From contig JAIENH010000221.1 of NCBI GenBank assembly GCA_019751475.1, forward strand, positions 1 through 8,513: a stretch of DNA of 8,513 nucleotides. The letters run 5' to 3'. This document shows, one piece after another, positions 7,141 through 8,513 of this stretch (positions within the stretch are counted from its first letter, which is position 1; every line of letters starts with the position of its first letter). The notes below the pieces were generated by a model, which worked only from the letters and a program-made list of their open reading frames with translations, had not been told where the DNA came from and did not search any database. Source of the stretch: Cyclobacteriaceae bacterium. Its GTDB lineage: Bacteria; Bacteroidota; Bacteroidia; Cytophagales; Cyclobacteriaceae. The position numbers were made by a program, and so were the translations under genes.

Positions 7141-8205
7141 CTACTTCCTCGCCACATTCCATCTTACCACTTGTTGGAGTTTATTGGATGACATTAATTT
7201 GATTTTTGTTCCATCCATTTCAATCAACCCTTCATCACGAAAATCAGACAACACTCGAATGACCGACTCAGGAGCTGTGCCAACCATTTTAGCTAAGTCA
7301 TCCCGAAGTAGACTGAGTGGTTCCGTTCCACTTTTTAGTTGCCACATTTTTAGTAATGCATCTGCCGTACGCTGCCGAACGGAATTGTAGGCGAGGTGCA
7401 ATAGCTGGGCCTCCTTCTCAGAAACCTTTTTGCATAGCAATGAGATAAAACTGATTGAGACGTCCTGTTGGTTGTGGAGAAGGGTAATAAAATCATTTTT
7501 GGGTATCATCACTAAATCGGAGTCTTCCAGTGCGATGGCCGAATCGGTAAAGTTGGCATTCTCCAACACTGGCTCATACCCAAAGAAGTCATTCCCTTTG
7601 TAGAGGTTGGTTATAAACTCCTTTCCATCCGGGTGGGACTTATATGTTTTAACGTTTCCCGACTTAACAAAATATACATATGAAGGTGTATCACCTTCCG
7701 AAAATATTTCAGATCTCTTTTTAAACGATTTTACCTTATTGCCCTCGCATAGATTTTTTAGATTCAAAATCTGCCGCGCGTCTTGAATGAACTTATTGAG
7801 TCCATCTTCAGTAGCTTCGTAATTGTGCAACCGCATCTCATTTTTTCGCAACCTTACTTCAATAGCGTTGAGTAAATCGGTATCATCAAAAGGCTTAGTC
7901 AAGTAGTCATCAGCACCCAGCGACATACCCTTGCGCATATCGGCCTTCTCTGCTTTGGCCGTGAGAAAGATAAATGGTATGCGCGCAGTCTCAGGTTTTT
8001 TGCTCAGGATGTGAAGCACCCCGTAACCATCCAACTCCGGCATCATGATATCGCAAACTACCAAGTCGGGCAAAAGTCTTTGCGCTAATTCAGCACCTTC
8101 CCTGCCATTCTTGGCAGTGGTCACTTCATAATTGGCTAGTGAAAGAATCTCTGCGGTGTTTTCGCGCACCTCAGTATTGTCTTCAATTAAAAGAATCTTC
8201 TTCAT
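7141..8205 (-). CDS. Response regulator: receiver domain fused to a Crp/Fnr-type regulator
   Basis: A 354-residue cytosolic transcription factor. Residues 1-121 form a CheY-like receiver with acidic pocket Glu8/Asp9, phospho-acceptor Asp52 in VVCDIMMPE, Thr82 and Lys104 in LTKPFD. Residues 122-150 are a linker helix. About 150-265 form a cNMP-binding beta-roll (FSEGDTPSYVYFVKSGNV at 168-185), followed by a dimerisation helix. About 275-340 form a Crp winged helix with recognition helix APESVIRVLSDF at 311-322, in which Glu313 and Arg317 align with the DNA-contacting Glu181 and Arg185 of E. coli CRP. The phosphate-binding cassette reads GYEPVLENANFTDSA, lacking the Arg of CRP's RSA, and there is no N-terminal Fnr cysteine cluster. 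So cAMP or iron-sulfur sensing looks unlikely and phosphorylation is the probable input. Its ATG overlaps the kinase stop codon by four bases (ATGA), indicating translational coupling with that kinase as cognate partner. Targets are not shown; the neighbouring MFS gene is the obvious candidate. Confidence 0.94.
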   Translation of the reverse strand: MKKILLIEDNTEVRENTAEILSLANYEVTTAKNGREGAELAQRLLPDLVVCDIMMPELDGYGVLHILSKKPETARIPFIFLTAKAEKADMRKGMSLGADDYLTKPFDDTDLLNAIEVRLRKNEMRLHNYEATEDGLNKFIQDARQILNLKNLCEGNKVKSFKKRSEIFSEGDTPSYVYFVKSGNVKTYKSHPDGKEFITNLYKGNDFFGYEPVLENANFTDSAIALEDSDLVMIPKNDFITLLHNQQDVSISFISLLCKKVSEKEAQLLHLAYNSVRQRTADALLKMWQLKSGTEPLSLLRDDLAKMVGTAPESVIRVLSDFRDEGLIEMDGTKIKLMSSNKLQQVVRWNVARK

Positions 8206-8513
8206 AGCATAAGTGGTAGTGTTACTATAAATGAGGTTCCTTTTCCCTCTTCGCTAGTAAAATGAATATTGCCTTTTAGTAAATCTACGTAACGCCTCAC
8301 AATATTCAATCCCAGGCCAGTACCTTGCAAATTAGCTGCATTGGTAGCGCGGAAGAAACGGTCGAAAATATGTTTTACTTCCGATTGCGGAATACCAATA
8401 CCTTCATCCCGCACTTCGAGCCTCACAAAATCTGTCGCAATCAAGGCAATCAAATAAATTGATCTTCCGGTATCAGAATATTTCGAAGCATTGGAAATAA
8501 GATTAAACAAAAT
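8202..8513 (-). CDS. Sensor histidine kinase, C-terminal ATP-binding domain (5' end outside window)
   Basis: The frame is open to the right edge, so only the last 103 residues are visible. They are the HATPase_c (GHKL) catalytic domain: N box FNLISNASKYS with Asn8 of the visible part, G1 box DEGIGIP at 36-42, F box FDRFFR at 50-55, G2 box GTGLGL at 64-69, and the final GTSF strand at 92-95. The domain binds ATP and phosphorylates a histidine in the dimerisation domain, which is not in the window, so sensor type and membrane topology are unknown. No receiver domain follows, so this end is not a hybrid kinase. The stop overlaps the start of the receiver-Crp gene by four bases, which makes the two a cognate pair. 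An internal TTG at 8510 is not a real start because it falls within the N box. Confidence 0.95.
   Translation of the reverse strand: MLFNLISNASKYSDTGRSIYLIALIATDFVRLEVRDEGIGIPQSEVKHIFDRFFRATNAANLQGTGLGLNIVRRYVDLLKGNIHFTSEEGKGTSFIVTLPLML

Noticed and set aside
6718..7191. A 157-codon plus-strand open frame opposite the MFS gene and its upstream gap.
   Set aside because: It is antisense to a clear MFS coding region, its translation has no recognisable pattern, and it has no supporting start context.

Overview
The window looks like a chromosomal segment of a Bacteroidota (Cytophagia/Sphingobacteriia-like) bacterium. The grounds are moderate GC, tight gene packing, the near absence of Shine-Dalgarno sequences before the starts, one TAnnTTTG-type -7 candidate, and the protein sequences themselves. 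The taxonomic call is inference. There are no RNA genes, mobile elements or CRISPR arrays, and no gene-free stretch is longer than about 120 bases.

Left half, plus strand (1-5119): the C-terminal part of phosphoenolpyruvate synthase (ppsA, cut by the left edge), a fermentative-type D-lactate dehydrogenase (ldhA), a complete P3B magnesium-type P-type ATPase (mgtA-like, TTG start), and a small histidine-rich protein that resembles a stand-alone eRF1 middle domain. The first three are separated by only 11 and 31 bases and are probably one transcript. The small gene follows a 117-base gap that holds a perfect 7-bp hairpin/palindrome and a possible promoter of its own.

Right half, minus strand, read from the right edge inward (8513-5172): the ATP-binding end of a sensor histidine kinase (cut by the right edge), then a response regulator overlapping it by 4 bases. 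This regulator fuses a receiver domain to a complete Crp/Fnr-type regulator (cNMP-binding fold plus winged helix). An MFS transporter and a six-helix membrane protein of unknown function follow. A perfect 9-bp inverted repeat with a 17-bp spacer sits immediately before the MFS start codon.

The two gene strings converge at about 5120-5171. Functionally the left string is pyruvate/PEP/lactate metabolism plus ion homeostasis. The right string is a phosphorelay that ends in a Crp/Fnr-like output domain, the class that usually governs oxygen or energy-limitation responses. A reasonable but unproven reading is a low-energy or low-oxygen adaptation island in which the kinase/Crp-fusion pair controls its neighbours. 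The most interesting items are the receiver-Crp fusion with a degenerate cyclic-nucleotide pocket, the inverted repeat before the transporter, and the small eRF1-like protein.
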